Shown: positions 46,186 through 58,290 of the stretch, in pieces
Numbering within the stretch: position 1 is the stretch's first letter
Layout of the letters: the number at the start of each line of letters is the position of its first letter
Source: Chalara sp. BL73
Lineage: Eukaryota > Ascomycota > Leotiomycetes > Helotiales
DNA: 64,000 nt
Reading direction: 5' to 3'
NCBI GenBank assembly: GCA_918026815.1
Contig: CAKJVC010000196.1
Location: forward strand, 1-64,000
Translations under genes and position numbers: made by a program
Notes under the pieces: model-generated
Database searches by the model: none
What the model was told of the DNA's origin: nothing
The model's input: only the letters and a program-made list of their open reading frames with translations

Positions 46186-47013
46186 TCATACAAATCTACC
46201 ACGTTTTCCTCCTCCACCAAACCCGTCCTTGCCTTCTGGATTCAGGATGTTGAAGAATTCTCCATAGTCATGAGTGATCTTTCGTTTCTGACCAGTACTG
46301 CTCCGAGATAAAGATGTCCCGCTTCGATTGATGGATCGCCCAGAGTGGTTGTTGTGTCTTGAACTTGTTCGTGGGGTTCGCGTTACTGTGATTGGTGGAG
46401 TTGATGCATGTGACATGCCTGGACCATCTCCTTGACCTCGAGAATTGTCCGACATATCGATATCATGATGGTTGCCCTCAGAGTCTTGAGCAAAGGGATT
46501 TCCTGCTCGAAAGGTAAATGCGGGAGGGTTTAGGACTACAGGTTCGGGGGGCGCTGGTAGGGTTGTTGTGGGAGATGGTAAATCTGTTTGTGCTGGTGTG
46601 GCGGCCACATCGGTAGGTCTCATTGTCGAAGAGAGCCGTGGTGCACTGTGGGATCTATGAATCTCAGGCGATGATGCTCGTTCTTGCTTTGACGTAGACT
46701 CTTCATCGCTGTCCGTATGTGCAGGAACTGAGTCCCGGCCATCCAGTCTTTCCGTTGCCCAACGTCTTATCCTCCAACCTTCTCCATCACTCAAACCAAT
46801 ATCTTCATTATCCAGAAAGCTTAGCAGCTCATAAAGTGCGTCCTCGTATCCTTCTGCCCGTGATCTTCCTTGATCTGCCGCCGCGGTCTTGTAAAGTTGA
46901 GTGACTGATAAGGCGGCAGCTTTGAAGGCAGTCAGGAGTTGCTCGGGCGGTTCACTCGATTTCGATGGTGACGTTCCTGGCAGGGATGTGTTTAGACTTC
47001 TCATGGAGTCCAT
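46186..47013 (-). CDS. HAPSTR1/DUF4588-like nuclear protein, 275 aa
   Basis: Single exon from ATG 47013 to TGA 46186; the frame is open further upstream but has no ATG. Residues about 22-90 form the conserved part: LLTAFKAAALSVTQLYKTAAADQ, a GYEDAL.ELLSFLD helix, and GEGWRIRRWATERLDGRD. I associate this pattern with the DUF4588 family (human HAPSTR1/C16orf72, a HUWE1 partner in stress responses), from memory and not by alignment. The rest is Ser/Thr/Pro-rich and ends with QKRKITHDYGEFFNILNP and a Gly/Lys/Arg tail (GGGGKRGRFV), which could serve nuclear import. Divergent from the ISWI gene. Confidence 0.72.
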   Translation of the reverse strand: MDSMRSLNTSLPGTSPSKSSEPPEQLLTAFKAAALSVTQLYKTAAADQGRSRAEGYEDALYELLSFLDNEDIGLSDGEGWRIRRWATERLDGRDSVPAHTDSDEESTSKQERASSPEIHRSHSAPRLSSTMRPTDVAATPAQTDLPSPTTTLPAPPEPVVLNPPAFTFRAGNPFAQDSEGNHHDIDMSDNSRGQGDGPGMSHASTPPITVTRTPRTSSRHNNHSGRSINRSGTSLSRSSTGQKRKITHDYGEFFNILNPEGKDGFGGGGKRGRFV

Positions 47014-48005
47014 GACGGCCGATGGGTAGGACGTGCAGCAAATATCTGGAAGTGGTGTAGGTTGTAAACAATGGAGGACAAGACTGTAAGATATTGAGGG
47101 TTCAGGAATGGCCTTTGGGGTGCGGCGATTGTGGACCAATAAAATACGGCTAGACTGACAAAGGGCGGAATTGAAAGAAATATTGAGTAGGCAACAACAG
47201 ACTATGAGGATGCTGATCTAGCGCGAGTAACAAAGGTGAAAGGAGTAAGTTTGGAGAAGTGAAGGATTGAATTTGTTGAATTTTTTTAATTTTTTTTATT
47301 AATTTTTTTCTTTTTGGTGCTGTATGATTATACGGATTCACGGGGAGGAATTAAATCAAAAGTGGTGGTGGGTGGTGGGTGGTGGGGTGGTAGTGGTTGT
47401 AGCTGTAGTATTGGTTATAGCGGTAGTAATGGTTGTAGTTGTGGTGGGTGGTAGGTTGTAGGTTTCAAGGTAGGCTTGGTAGCCTCCTAGCCTAATAAAG
47501 GTGCTGTAGAAAGGGTTAAACCAGGCACAAGAGACAGAGAGACACAGGCCTAACCCCCCCTGGAACCCCCAAAGAGACAAACAGAAAAGCGGTGGAGGAA
47601 GCGGCGACGGCAGAACTTTTTTTCAAAAGCGGGTCTTGCCCTGTCCACCCACCAACTTCGTCACCTTTCGCGAATGTCTGAATGGGCTAAAGTAGTACTA
47701 AGTACAGGCTACGCTTCACGGGTAACAGGGTCAGCACAGGCACTTTGCTGCACTAGCCACTGGCACTGCTACTGGCGCTGGTACTTTTTTGTTCCCCCCA
47801 TTTCAACTCCCAAACTTTCCTCGACGCGATTCCTCCCCCCTCCCTACATCGCAATATCTATCAACAAACTCCCCCCTTAAGAGGCGTTATCATCATCAAC
47901 GCGATCGAGTTTCTTCCTTCGCCACCACTGGGGCCATTACAAGTCACAATCGCGCCATTTCACTCGTTCAAACAACTACCCGCGTCAGGCTGAGGCGGAT
48001 CCACG
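47014..48005. promoter_or_regulatory. Divergent upstream region with GGT-rich microsatellite
   Basis: About 1 kb between the DUF4588-like and ISWI start codons. Holds a T-rich run at 47281-47310 and an imperfect GGT/GTA repeat at 47361-47465. The pyrimidine-rich stretch at 47790-47880 is likely the ISWI leader. No gene seen. Confidence 0.55.
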
Positions 48006-51000
48006 ATGGCACCTCGCTCATCGCGTACCAGCGGCCATGACACGGATACCTCCATGCCAGATGCCTCAGAGGCCTTCAAGCCTCTTGCAGTAGATCCAAT
48101 GGTATGCTATCCTTAATTCAGGGGAATGGTATCCTTTGAATCATAATCCAACTCGCTTACATTGGCATGCTTGGTAAATATGCTTCCCGCGTTAACGCAT
48201 TTATAGGATGTCGACGAGACCCCAGACTATACCGAGGATTCAGATACTAATCCCAATACCACCGCGAGTAGCGTAGCTGGCGAACAAGTTGCCGGTGATG
48301 GCCGGAAGAGGAGATCAGAGGCGACCCAGTTACGCCGAAGTGTCTTTGGTAAGAAGCATGACCGTCTCGGGGAGTCGAAGGTAGGACATATTCCTCTTGA
48401 AGTGGAGGCCATGTGAATAACCCGAATTCATGTCTAGGAAGATGATTCTATCCGCCGGTTTCGATACCTTCTTGGTTTGACAGATCTTTTTCGACATTTC
48501 ATCGAGACCAACCAAAACCCACGCATTAGGGAGATCATGCACGAGATTGATCGCCAGAACGCCGAAGCTGAACAAAAGGCAAAGAGCACCAAAAACAGGA
48601 AGGGCGGCGCCGCCGCGGGAAAGGTGCGCAGAACTGAGGCCGAGGAGGATGCAGAGTTGTTGAAGGATGAAAAGGCAGGGGGTTCTGCTGAGACTGTGTT
48701 CAGAGAGTCTCCAGGCTTCATCAAAGGGGGTCAGATGCGCGATTATCAAGTTGCAGGTCTTAATTGGCTCATTTCCCTCCATGAAAATGGTATTTCTGGA
48801 ATTTTGGCAGACGAGATGGGCTTAGGCAAGACCCTGCAAACCATATCCTTCCTCGGATATCTCAGACATATTATGGATATTACTGGACCCCACCTGGTTG
48901 TCGTTCCCAAGTCTACCCTTGATAACTGGAAGAGAGAATTTGCCAAATGGACTCCCGAGGTCAATGTTCTCGTTTTGCAAGGAGCCAAGGATGAGCGCAA
49001 TTCTTTGATCAACGAGCGACTGATTGACGAGAAATTTGACGTCTGCATCACAAGCTATGAGATGATTTTACGAGAGAAGTCTCATTTGAAGAAATTTGCT
49101 TGGGAGTACATCATCATTGACGAGGTAAGTTCTCACTATCCTACCTATTTCATCGCGCTAACGAGAAAAGGCTCATCGGATCAAGAATGAAGAGTCATCG
49201 CTGGCTCAAGTCATACGCCTTTTTAACTCTCGAAATCGTCTCTTGATCACCGGAACGCCGCTCCAAAACAATCTTCATGAACTTTGGGCTTTACTGAATT
49301 TCCTGCTTCCGGATGTATTTGGTGATGCAGAAGCTTTCGATCAGTGGTTCTCTGGACAAGGGGAGGACCAAGATACTGTGGTGCAACAGCTACATAGAGT
49401 CTTGAGGCCTTTCTTACTCCGCCGTGTAAAGAGTGATGTGGAAAAGAGTCTCCTCCCCAAGAAGGAGATCAATCTATATATTGGAATGTCAGATATGCAG
49501 GTCAAATGGTATAAGAAGATTTTAGAGAAAGATATTGATGCCGTCAATGGAGCTGGTGGCAAGCGCGAGTCCAAGACTCGTCTTCTCAATATTGTTATGC
49601 AGCTTCGAAAGTGCTGCAACCACCCATACCTGTTTGAGGGTGCGGAGCCTGGACCTCCTTATACCACTGATGAGCACTTGATCTATAACGCTGGAAAGAT
49701 GGCTATGCTGGATAGGTTACTTGTCCGTCTAAAGAAACAAGGCAGTCGCGTTCTGATATTCTCTCAGATGAGCAGATTATTAGATATCCTTGAGGACTAT
49801 TGCGTTTTCAGAGAGTTCAAGTATTGTCGAATCGATGGTAGTACTGCTCATGAAGAGCGTATTCAGGCAATCGACGAATATAACAAGCCGGATTCGGAAA
49901 AGTTTGTCTTCCTCTTGACTACACGTGCTGGTGGTCTTGGAATCAATCTAACAAGCGCTGATATTGTTGTGCTTTACGACTCGGATTGGAATCCCCAAGC
50001 TGATTTGCAAGCGATGGATCGAGCTCATAGAATCGGTCAAACGAAGCAGGTCGTTGTTTATAGATTCGTCACCGAAAATGCAATTGAAGAGAAAGTGTTG
50101 GAACGTGCTGCCCAAAAGCTTCGACTCGATCAGCTTGTTATCCAGCAGGGACGGGCCCAAATTGCTGCTAAAGCTGCCGCGAATAAGGATGAGCTGCTCA
50201 ACATGATCCAGCATGGTGCAGAGGCAGTATTCCAGAGTAATGGTGCGACTGGAAGTCTTGTCAAGGCTGATAAAGAACTGAATGATGATGACATCGATGA
50301 GATTCTGAGGCATGGTGAAAAGCGAACCGCAGAGTTGAATGCGAGATATGAGAAGCTTGGGATTGATGACTTGCAAAAGTTCACCTCTGAGTCTGCATAT
50401 GAGTGGAATGGACAAGACTTTACCAACAAGAAAAAGGAGATTGGCATCAATTGGATTAACCCGGCCAAGCGCGAACGCAAAGAGCAGTCTTACTCGATGG
50501 ACAAGTATTATAAGCAGGCTCTCTCAACAGGTGGCCGCACTGCAGATACAAAGCCAAAGGCACCCCGAGCGCCGAAGCAAGTTACTGTACACGATTACCA
50601 GTTTTTTCCCGGCACTCTACGTGATCTCCAAGATCGCGAGACTGCTTATCATCGGAAAGAGATTGGCTACAAAGTTCCCTTACCAGAAGGCCCTGATGAA
50701 GATCTCTCTGATCGTGAAGCGGAGCGCGCATTGGACCAGCAAGAAATCGATAACGCAACACCGCTCACGGACGAAGAACAAGAGGAGAAGCAACGGTTGT
50801 CTCTCCAAGGCTTCGCCGACTGGAACCGCAGGGATTTTCAGCAATTTGTCAACGGGTCAGCAAAGTATGGCCGCAAGGACTATGAGTCCATCGCAGATGA
50901 GGTCGATAGCAAGAATAGCGATGAGATCAAGGCCTACGCTAAGGTCTTCTGGGCTCGCTATACTGAGATCGCTGATTATCAGAAGTATATTAGTTTGATT

Positions 51001-51670
51001 GAAGCGGGCGAGGAGAAAACTCGTAAGATGGAACATCAACGAAAGATGCTCAAGAAGAAGATGGGTCAATATCGTGTTCCCTTGCAGCAGTTAAAGATCA
51101 ACTACTCGGTCTCCACTACAAACAAGAAAGTGTATACCGAAGAGGAGGATCGCTTTCTACTTGTCCTGTTGGACAAGTATGGCGTCGACAGCGATGGCAT
51201 CTATGAGCGCATCCGTGATGATATCCGTGAAAGCCCACTTTTCCGCTTTGACTGGTTCTTCTTAAGTCGGACACCGATTGAAATCAGCAGACGTTGTACC
51301 ACTCTTCTCACTACTGTCGCTAGAGAGTTTGAAGATACAAGTGCTACGAAAACAAATGGAGCTGCCAATGGTAAAGGCAAGAGAGAGCATGAAGACGATG
51401 AGAATGATGAAGATAGCATACTTGGAGCTCCAAAGAAGAAATCCAAGAATTCCGTCAAGGTAAGCCCAAAGACAACAATGCTATATACCTTGGATATACT
51501 AACTAGTCTTTCAGAATAAAGCGCTCGAAAATGTGAGATCTGTGACTGGCAGTAAGGCCACATCCGCTGCACCTTCGTCTCGTGCTTCAAGCGTCCTTTC
51601 TTCTAGCCCTGCAGCGCCTGCTTCTTCGAAAACCAAGAGTAAGCCGAAGCCAAAGGGTAAGAAGAAGTGA
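48006..51670 (+). CDS. ISWI-type chromatin-remodeling ATPase, 1,133 aa
   Basis: Exons 48006-48101, 48207-48380, 48438-49124, 49171-51459, 51515-51670; total 3,402 bases in phase. The SNF2 N-lobe has the Walker A motif DEMGLGKT (near residue 215) and DEAH (about 318-321), which is split by intron 3 between DE and AH. The helicase C-lobe contains [13 protein letters not shown] and RAHRIGQ. HAND (about 720-850), SANT (near 877) and SLIDE (near 974-1035) follow, as in ISWI proteins of yeast (Isw1/Isw2) and animals. These space nucleosomes using ATP. The acidic N-terminus and basic Lys-rich C-terminus (KPKPKGKKK) are normal. Length fits the family. Confidence 0.97.
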
Positions 51671-53387
51671 AAGGCGGATTAGAGCAAACTCTCATCTTAG
51701 CCGCTGCCACTACATATCAAGGCGCCATCAGGCGTCATGTGTATTATGATATTTATAAGGTTATCAGGGTTATAATTCTCTGGTGCAGGGGGGGATGGCG
51801 TCTCGCGGAATCGGCATCTATACGGCGTATTAGACAGGCTGTAGAGAGGATTGCGTTATCTTGGTAGTCTCGGATATGAAATCGAAATAATTTATACTTT
51901 GCAGTTCCCAATGATTTTCTAAATGTATTTCTATGCCCATCTGTTACCCTCATTTGTACTGGCCATAGCAGTGCATTCTTCTATCTCCCAGATCATACCT
52001 ATCCACTCCCGAAGCTGCTTCTGGACCATTCCTATCTGCTACCTCTTTATGAAAGTGCCTAACTAGACAATATAGCACAAGTTGGGATACAATACTGTAG
52101 TCATAGCAACTACTGATGTATTTTTGTATGGCGGATTTTTTAGACCACCCCAGCATGATTATGGCAACTCACATAAGGTGGGTCACAAATATCTTGCTGA
52201 CTAATCAATAATAAACTAACTAAAGGGGAAATTCTCAACCTCAGTTCATAAGAGTGGGAAACTGATCAATCTCTGAACAACTTTTTTACCCAGGTATGTG
52301 GAGCATGACTATCTGAGCAGGCGTATTTCTTTACCAAGCTTTGACCTTTTCGAACTCCCAAAAAAGTCAGTTTCGTAGCATCAATTTCAATTAGATACGT
52401 ACAATTCCGCCCATCTATCTCAATCAACCTTTTCACTTGCATTATATTTCAAAAAATATGTAGCATTGCATTCTCAGTGGGATAGACCAGCCTAAATAAT
52501 GCCTCGTTCTGGATGCAGCTTAATTTGCACATCCTGGCCTCTTACAACTCCTTTTCGGATATGTTGATCAAATTTATATTTGGTCTTCGCTCAGCTATAC
52601 GGCACACTACCGTCCTTGAGCTTGTCATCTTCCCGCAAAGTAAATACCGAGGAAGAAGCCTCGGCTGCGCTCTTAAGGGAGTTGGTTGATGGATTTGGCA
52701 GTATTTCCCACGGAAGCCCAGAGAACAGGAAGATTATCATCTCGAGAAAGCGCGACGTGGTAACAAATGAGTAATTCACAGGGAAGGGTATCGAGGTTGT
52801 ACCTTTCCATAAAAGGCTGAATATTTGATGCATTGTATAGAAATAAGAAGTATAAGTAGAGTCCATGAGAATGATTCAAAACGTCTATGCTGTGGAAATA
52901 CCTCGTAATAACATACACCTGAAATGCAGATTTAACGCCGCCAGAAATGCAATAAAGAGCAAACTGGCTCTTTTACGAAGTATAGTCACTCACGAACACC
53001 TCTTCCTAGCAATATCAACCCCCTTATTCAACGACTACGAGGAAACACCAACTAGAGAACCCATAGAATGTCGTCCAATCGATTGTGCAGTTCGTAAAGA
53101 CGCAAATAAAATTTATCCCGGGAATACCGCAATCGCGAACGAAATGGTGGTCGGCAAATGAGAGGGAATCTGTCGCGAGTTCAAAGGCGACGGCTAGGGA
53201 AAGTAATCTCTCCTTCCTCATCTGAAAGCTCATCCTCATACTTGCCAAGAACACCAAAAGGATTATTCAAACCAGCCTGCACGTTTAATGAGGAAGTTTT
53301 CGAAACAATTCGGCCTATTTGGCCACTTCAATTAGCTCCTCATGTAGATGGTTGGGATCAAGCTATAAACGAGAGAAGGCATGGCAA
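51671..53387. other. Convergent intergenic region, no supported gene
   Basis: 1.7 kb between the ISWI and C3H1 stop codons. Two plus-strand frames starting with ATG (52865-53161 and 53158-53391) overlap by 4 bases and the second ends against the C3H1 stop. They have no recognised domain and no clear splice joining. They could be exons of a small gene but evidence is too thin. Confidence 0.45.
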
Positions 53388-54578
53388 CTAACTAGTAGGA
53401 GGACCAATTGGGCCAAATGAGGATGGTCCATACGGACGATGGTTGGTATGGAAAGTAGCGTTGGCGAATGATGGAGGTCGAGCTACTGTGGTGTTCTCAC
53501 AACCGCCGCGCCAGGATCCAAGACTGCGAGAGGCCGACGCAGAGGAAAGGTTGGGAGTTGCACCCGGGGCGGCCATTGGTTGCATGAGGATCACTTGCTG
53601 CTGACGCTTGTACCAGGCTGGAAGGCCATGATTGAGTCCAAGTGCGACTTGGGTGGCCTTGTCCAGCGGCATTTCATGCTTGAATCTGCATCCAAGCTGA
53701 GTGAACGCGCAGACACCTTCATGGAGCCACTTATCACAGTAGACTTTGTGGCGGCGAGGGATTGGAACAGCTGGAGCCGGTGGACTAGCGGCGACAATCG
53801 AGTCAATATGCATCTGTTAAGTGTAAGCATGATTCTTCTTCTTCTTCGCCTGGGTTAGTTACCTGAACCTCGATCTCTCCGGCTCCATCGGGACGTCGTG
53901 CATGCAAGCTCGGAAGAGTGTTGATGAACTATACAGAATAAGCAATAGGAGATTGCGAGTATAAGTGTACTATACCGCGGCAGCCACCATCTCTTCCTTG
54001 CCGTCTGGCTGGCCAGTGGCCCCACGGGGGAGTTGCAACGGTGGCAGCACTATCATATTCTCTGGACCTGTCGTGCATTGTACCTTTACGAAGTCGATTT
54101 TGCCCAGTTCATCAGCGCGAAGGAGTGGAACATATGAGCCATCTTCTAAGCGAATTCCATATGTCGTCGCTACCTTTAACTGGTTCTCTGTTGGCCAAAC
54201 TGGTCCGGGTTTGACACTCGAGAAAGGAACATGGATAGCCGTGGTGGATTTCGACTGAACACACCCGTTAGAGGTGGCTGCGGCCTGTGCGCCTAATCGA
54301 GTTGCCGCGGTGCGCCAGGTAGTAGTTTGGGGATGGCTTCCTAACATAGATGGTAGGCGGGCTTCATTGCTGGCTCTAACTCGGTCCTCATGGTCCCTTG
54401 CGGGCTGAATTAGATTATTTGGACTGGACATATTTCTGATGTTCGATGAAGCAGAGTCAGGCTTGATAATGTCTCCAGTTAGCTCGGATGTCATTTCAAC
54501 ATCATGGTTTTCTGATACTGAGGCATCCCCTGTTGGGAAGTTGCCAGGAAATGCAAGAGTAGCCACTTCTGCAGACAT
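53388..54578 (-). CDS. C3H1-type zinc-finger protein, 364 aa
   Basis: Exons on the minus strand: 54578-53976, 53928-53863, 53813-53388, all phase 0. A single C-X8-C-X6-C-X3-H zinc finger lies near residues 249-269 (YCDKWLHEGVCAFTQLGC then RFKH), preceded by a basic PIPRRHKV. Upstream residues about 145-190 hold a conserved block (YGIRLEDGSYVPLLRADELG, then DFVKVQ). The termini are Ser/Ala/Pro-rich. CCCH fingers of this kind usually bind RNA; the target is unknown. The short second exon encodes FINTLPSLHARRPDGAGEIE. The start ATG is the first in the frame. Confidence 0.85.
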
Positions 54579-57500
54579 CTTAGTAACAGGCAGGTTACAC
54601 CGCCTGAATAATTAGAGATGGGCGAGGGGATGCAGTGAAATGCAAACGGAAGAAGCTATAGTCTATAGAGTCCTGGGAGGGGAGTGGCTGATAGAAGCGT
54701 TGGAATCCAAAGGAAGTATTATACAGCTCACCCTTTAAGCAGCAATGCCGTCTTAAGTATTCCTTCTATGGCTTCAAGACAGTCGTTTGTCGGTAGCAAA
54801 TAAGGTCGCCTGGAAAGCTGCAGATGTTTGACCTCTGCACGTGATAAGTGCAGGTGCGTGAAGCTGGGCACAAACTGCAAAGCCAACTCAGACAGATCAC
54901 GTACAGATGGAGTGATTTGCTGTGTTGTGTATGATGTAAAGCTGTTCACTGGCTGTGTTATGGCTCTTGTAGCGGCGCGTTGTCCTCCTGCAGTGTTAGG
55001 AACCAATTCTCATTGGCAAAATACAGAACCAATTTTGAATTCTGTGCGCCACTTACCACTTCCACCAAAAGACGACACATGAGTATATCTATCTAATGGT
55101 TATGGAGTTGGGTTTGCACAGATGGGTTCTTGCCTCTTGGCTAAAGTCCAGTGTGATTGAGCCTGGGATCTTATACCAACCCGTGTTACAGCCATTATAT
55201 ATTGCCAATGACCGAACACAATGCTAATTAACGTGTTCGTTGCATGACCTGGAAATGAACCTAAAGATAGAGAGAACAGTTCTAACCCACTGGATATACG
55301 AAGCCAAAGGACGGTTATATGTCACGTGCAGTACTAATTACCACGATAATAGAGACCCGTGAGAAATCGAGAGCAGGGTCGAAAGGAAAAGGTGCAGGTT
55401 TTGCTTCTGGCTTCGCTTCCTCAAAGATACTGATATCTCAAAGATGGAGCTCCCTCAATACAATGCTAAGAGAGTAATATGAGCAAGCCGCTCCAAACAC
55501 TGTGCATTCCCCAAAGCATTAAAACCGAATCCATTGCTAAACAAGCTGGGGACGTACATGCTTCCACACCCTTGGCTAGTAGCGGCATATTACGTATGAT
55601 AAGTGACTGCCATTCTCAGACAGCTAGATCGATGGCAGCTCTCACGGGCATAGTGAGTATATAGGCCACAACTTCAAATATTGTGCTAGAGTGTTCCGCC
55701 TGCGATACCCAACCCGATCCAGAGTGAGGCTACTCTCAATATACCATATTAGAAACGGGTACAGCCTTGTGGTCTTTTCTATTTATTGGAAGTAACTGTC
55801 CAGGAGCATGTGACATAAATGGGTATCGCTTGATACAGTACGTAACCGCACATAGAGCGAGTAAGAGAGAAAGCTGATACCGTAGAAAGTAGCGGTTCCT
55901 TGCCCATATGCCGATAGTTTCACAGCAGTGAAGTATAGCTCAAAAAGGGCACTTACCTTTGCAATACCATTCGTGGACAGCTATATCCGGAACACATCAG
56001 TCCCCAACATGGCTCGATTGGAAATCAAATAAGAGCAATAGCAGAATAAATTGCAGCATACCTCATACTAGTGTGGCAGGCTCCGGAAGAGACTACATAC
56101 CACGTCTTCAAACCCACATCTGTGACGGGAGAGTTGTGGCAGAATCCCTGCATAATAGGTTCTCCTGAGGGTGGTGTCAGCGCAACACGGAGCTTTCCTC
56201 GATCGAAGAGTAAGGTGGCTGAACTGAATATATTAGCTAGACCTGTCGATCTGATGGATAAGTGGCTGCCAAGCTGTCAGGCTGTCAGGTAGTCCTGCTC
56301 CTCAGAATGCCTGTCGATATTATGTCATATCCAGTGGCTGATCCTCCTAATCGGGTCGATTCAGGGGCTGTGGCAAAGAGATATTGTAGGACCAGATCTC
56401 TACCTTATCATTCTGTGAAACATTAGGAACAGATAAACGCGTAGCCCGCTATGATCGAGTTAACAAGTAATAGCCTTCGTCGAAGCGAAGTAAAGGCAAC
56501 TGAGGCTTCGTGTGCAGTCATGCAACCGTCAAAGAGGAAATGCAACAATCCAGTGTATAATAAAACAGTTGCCTCAGCTTTTACGTCGAGATCATAACCA
56601 TGCCCTACACCTGTGGAATGTATGGCATTGGGGAAGGGTGGCTCCTATGGAGACAAGGCCACGGATCCAAGCATTCAATACTTTGCCTATCGTCTTAATA
56701 CACTAGGTAGGTAACATCTCAGACGTGTTGCTAAGCCGATTGCAAAGTATTCTGATAAATCGTACATCAAGAGCAGTTTGTCTTAAGGCGATATGGTCTC
56801 TATTGCTCTGGTGGTACAATGTCCATGCTGGGAGGCCAACGCAGAGATGATGAAACTATTCGCTTTGTGGAATACTGGCAACTCGCCCATTTTATATTTG
56901 TATGTGCTCTCTCTGCTTAGGTCTGCTATTTAACATGTTGAAAAGCAGATTCGCACTGCATGAGAGGGAAACAATGTGTGGTGCTTAAGCTGAAAATAAA
57001 AATTTGCCCTGAGCACAAGGAGATACGTAGGCGGAAGTGGAGAGACTCTACCATACCTATATGTCGTTTAATGCCGTTTGATGCCAATAATGATGAGACT
57101 CGTGGTATAAAGCGTTCGATTATATTTGCCGTGAGTGTACATCCATACTTGTGATTGGATGTCGTACAGAGATATAGTTCCATCTCGCGTATTCAATTAT
57201 TCATACGGTTAGACTTGCCTCTCTTGCCGAAGTTGTCCCACCTGGAAAATGCAAGATGCAAAATTGTTGTCGGTGTTGGGGAATCAAATATTTATCCTAT
57301 AACCATGTCTTCAATAATAGACTAGCCTCTATTCGTCTCTGCTGCTTCTTTTAGCATAGGCTTATCTTACTTCGTTATTCTGTTCTCACGGAAGAATCTT
57401 TCGGCACGTCTATGGACTTGAACATTGTCGCTGGCTGCTGTATTAATCAACTGAAAGCAACGGGGACAATGAAATCACAAAGGACTCCAGGCATATTCAA

Positions 57501-58290
57501 ATACTGTCCTGGTGGTATTTGGTTTGCCACATGGGAAATTACTATTGGACCGTCTTACTCTCAAGACATTATGATTTATGAATAATGTACTCATAGGAAA
57601 ATTCATCAACACATGGATCATAGGACATTTCCGGGTTATGGCTTGACTAAACGGTGCTGGTTCCATGGTAACAGGATATACCAGTGTCCGTCTTTGCCGT
57701 CAACAACAAGCCACACGCGCATGGGAGAAGGAGCATGATGTCTGGGAGAATCCAGAATACTGTGCTGCTATGTGTGTGTGGATGCAGCCAAGGCACTGGA
57801 AACGACTATTTGTCGTTGGTTGAGAGCATTTGAGCAGTTTAACAGGGATACAAAAGTGGAGGATTAAACTGGCCATAACCATTTTCATCGTATCTTGGAG
57901 ATATACATATACGCCTATTGGTCAATGATAATTCTTGTTGCGATTTTTTGGAAAAAGGAAGCTCCATGCTCAATTTTCAAGATGCTTTGCCACGTTTAAG
58001 TGCGGTATGAAGGTGTGGTTACAGAGTTCTGTGGATCACTGAATTGAGCCTATTTCATGGTCTTGTCTTGACTTCAATCCATGGCGAATCATGATTTCAC
58101 ATTTGATAAAGCTATCGTGTCTACGTTTGATATTCTGATTTAGAAAAGTCCCTCCTATCTAGTTAACTTCTCGGGTTGACTGCCTACAAAACTTCTTCGA
58201 ATCATTGGAACAGCTATTTTATCATTAGCCAATCTTCCTTTCCTTTTTGGGCCTCTATCAAATACTCATCGGAGCAGATTCGAGTCCAGA
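54579..58290. other. Long gene-poor interval, divergent
   Basis: 3.7 kb between the C3H1 and ferric reductase start codons. Composition is ordinary, not AT-mutated. Open frames reach only about 90 codons (for example 54728-55006 minus, 56926-57183 minus) and none resembles a family. It may hold non-coding transcripts or genes with many short exons that I cannot resolve; no tRNA seen. Confidence 0.5.

Noticed and set aside
52865..53391. Two adjacent plus-strand frames with ATG starts
   Set aside because: They overlap by four bases in different frames, end against the C3H1 gene and show no domain. Left as possible only.
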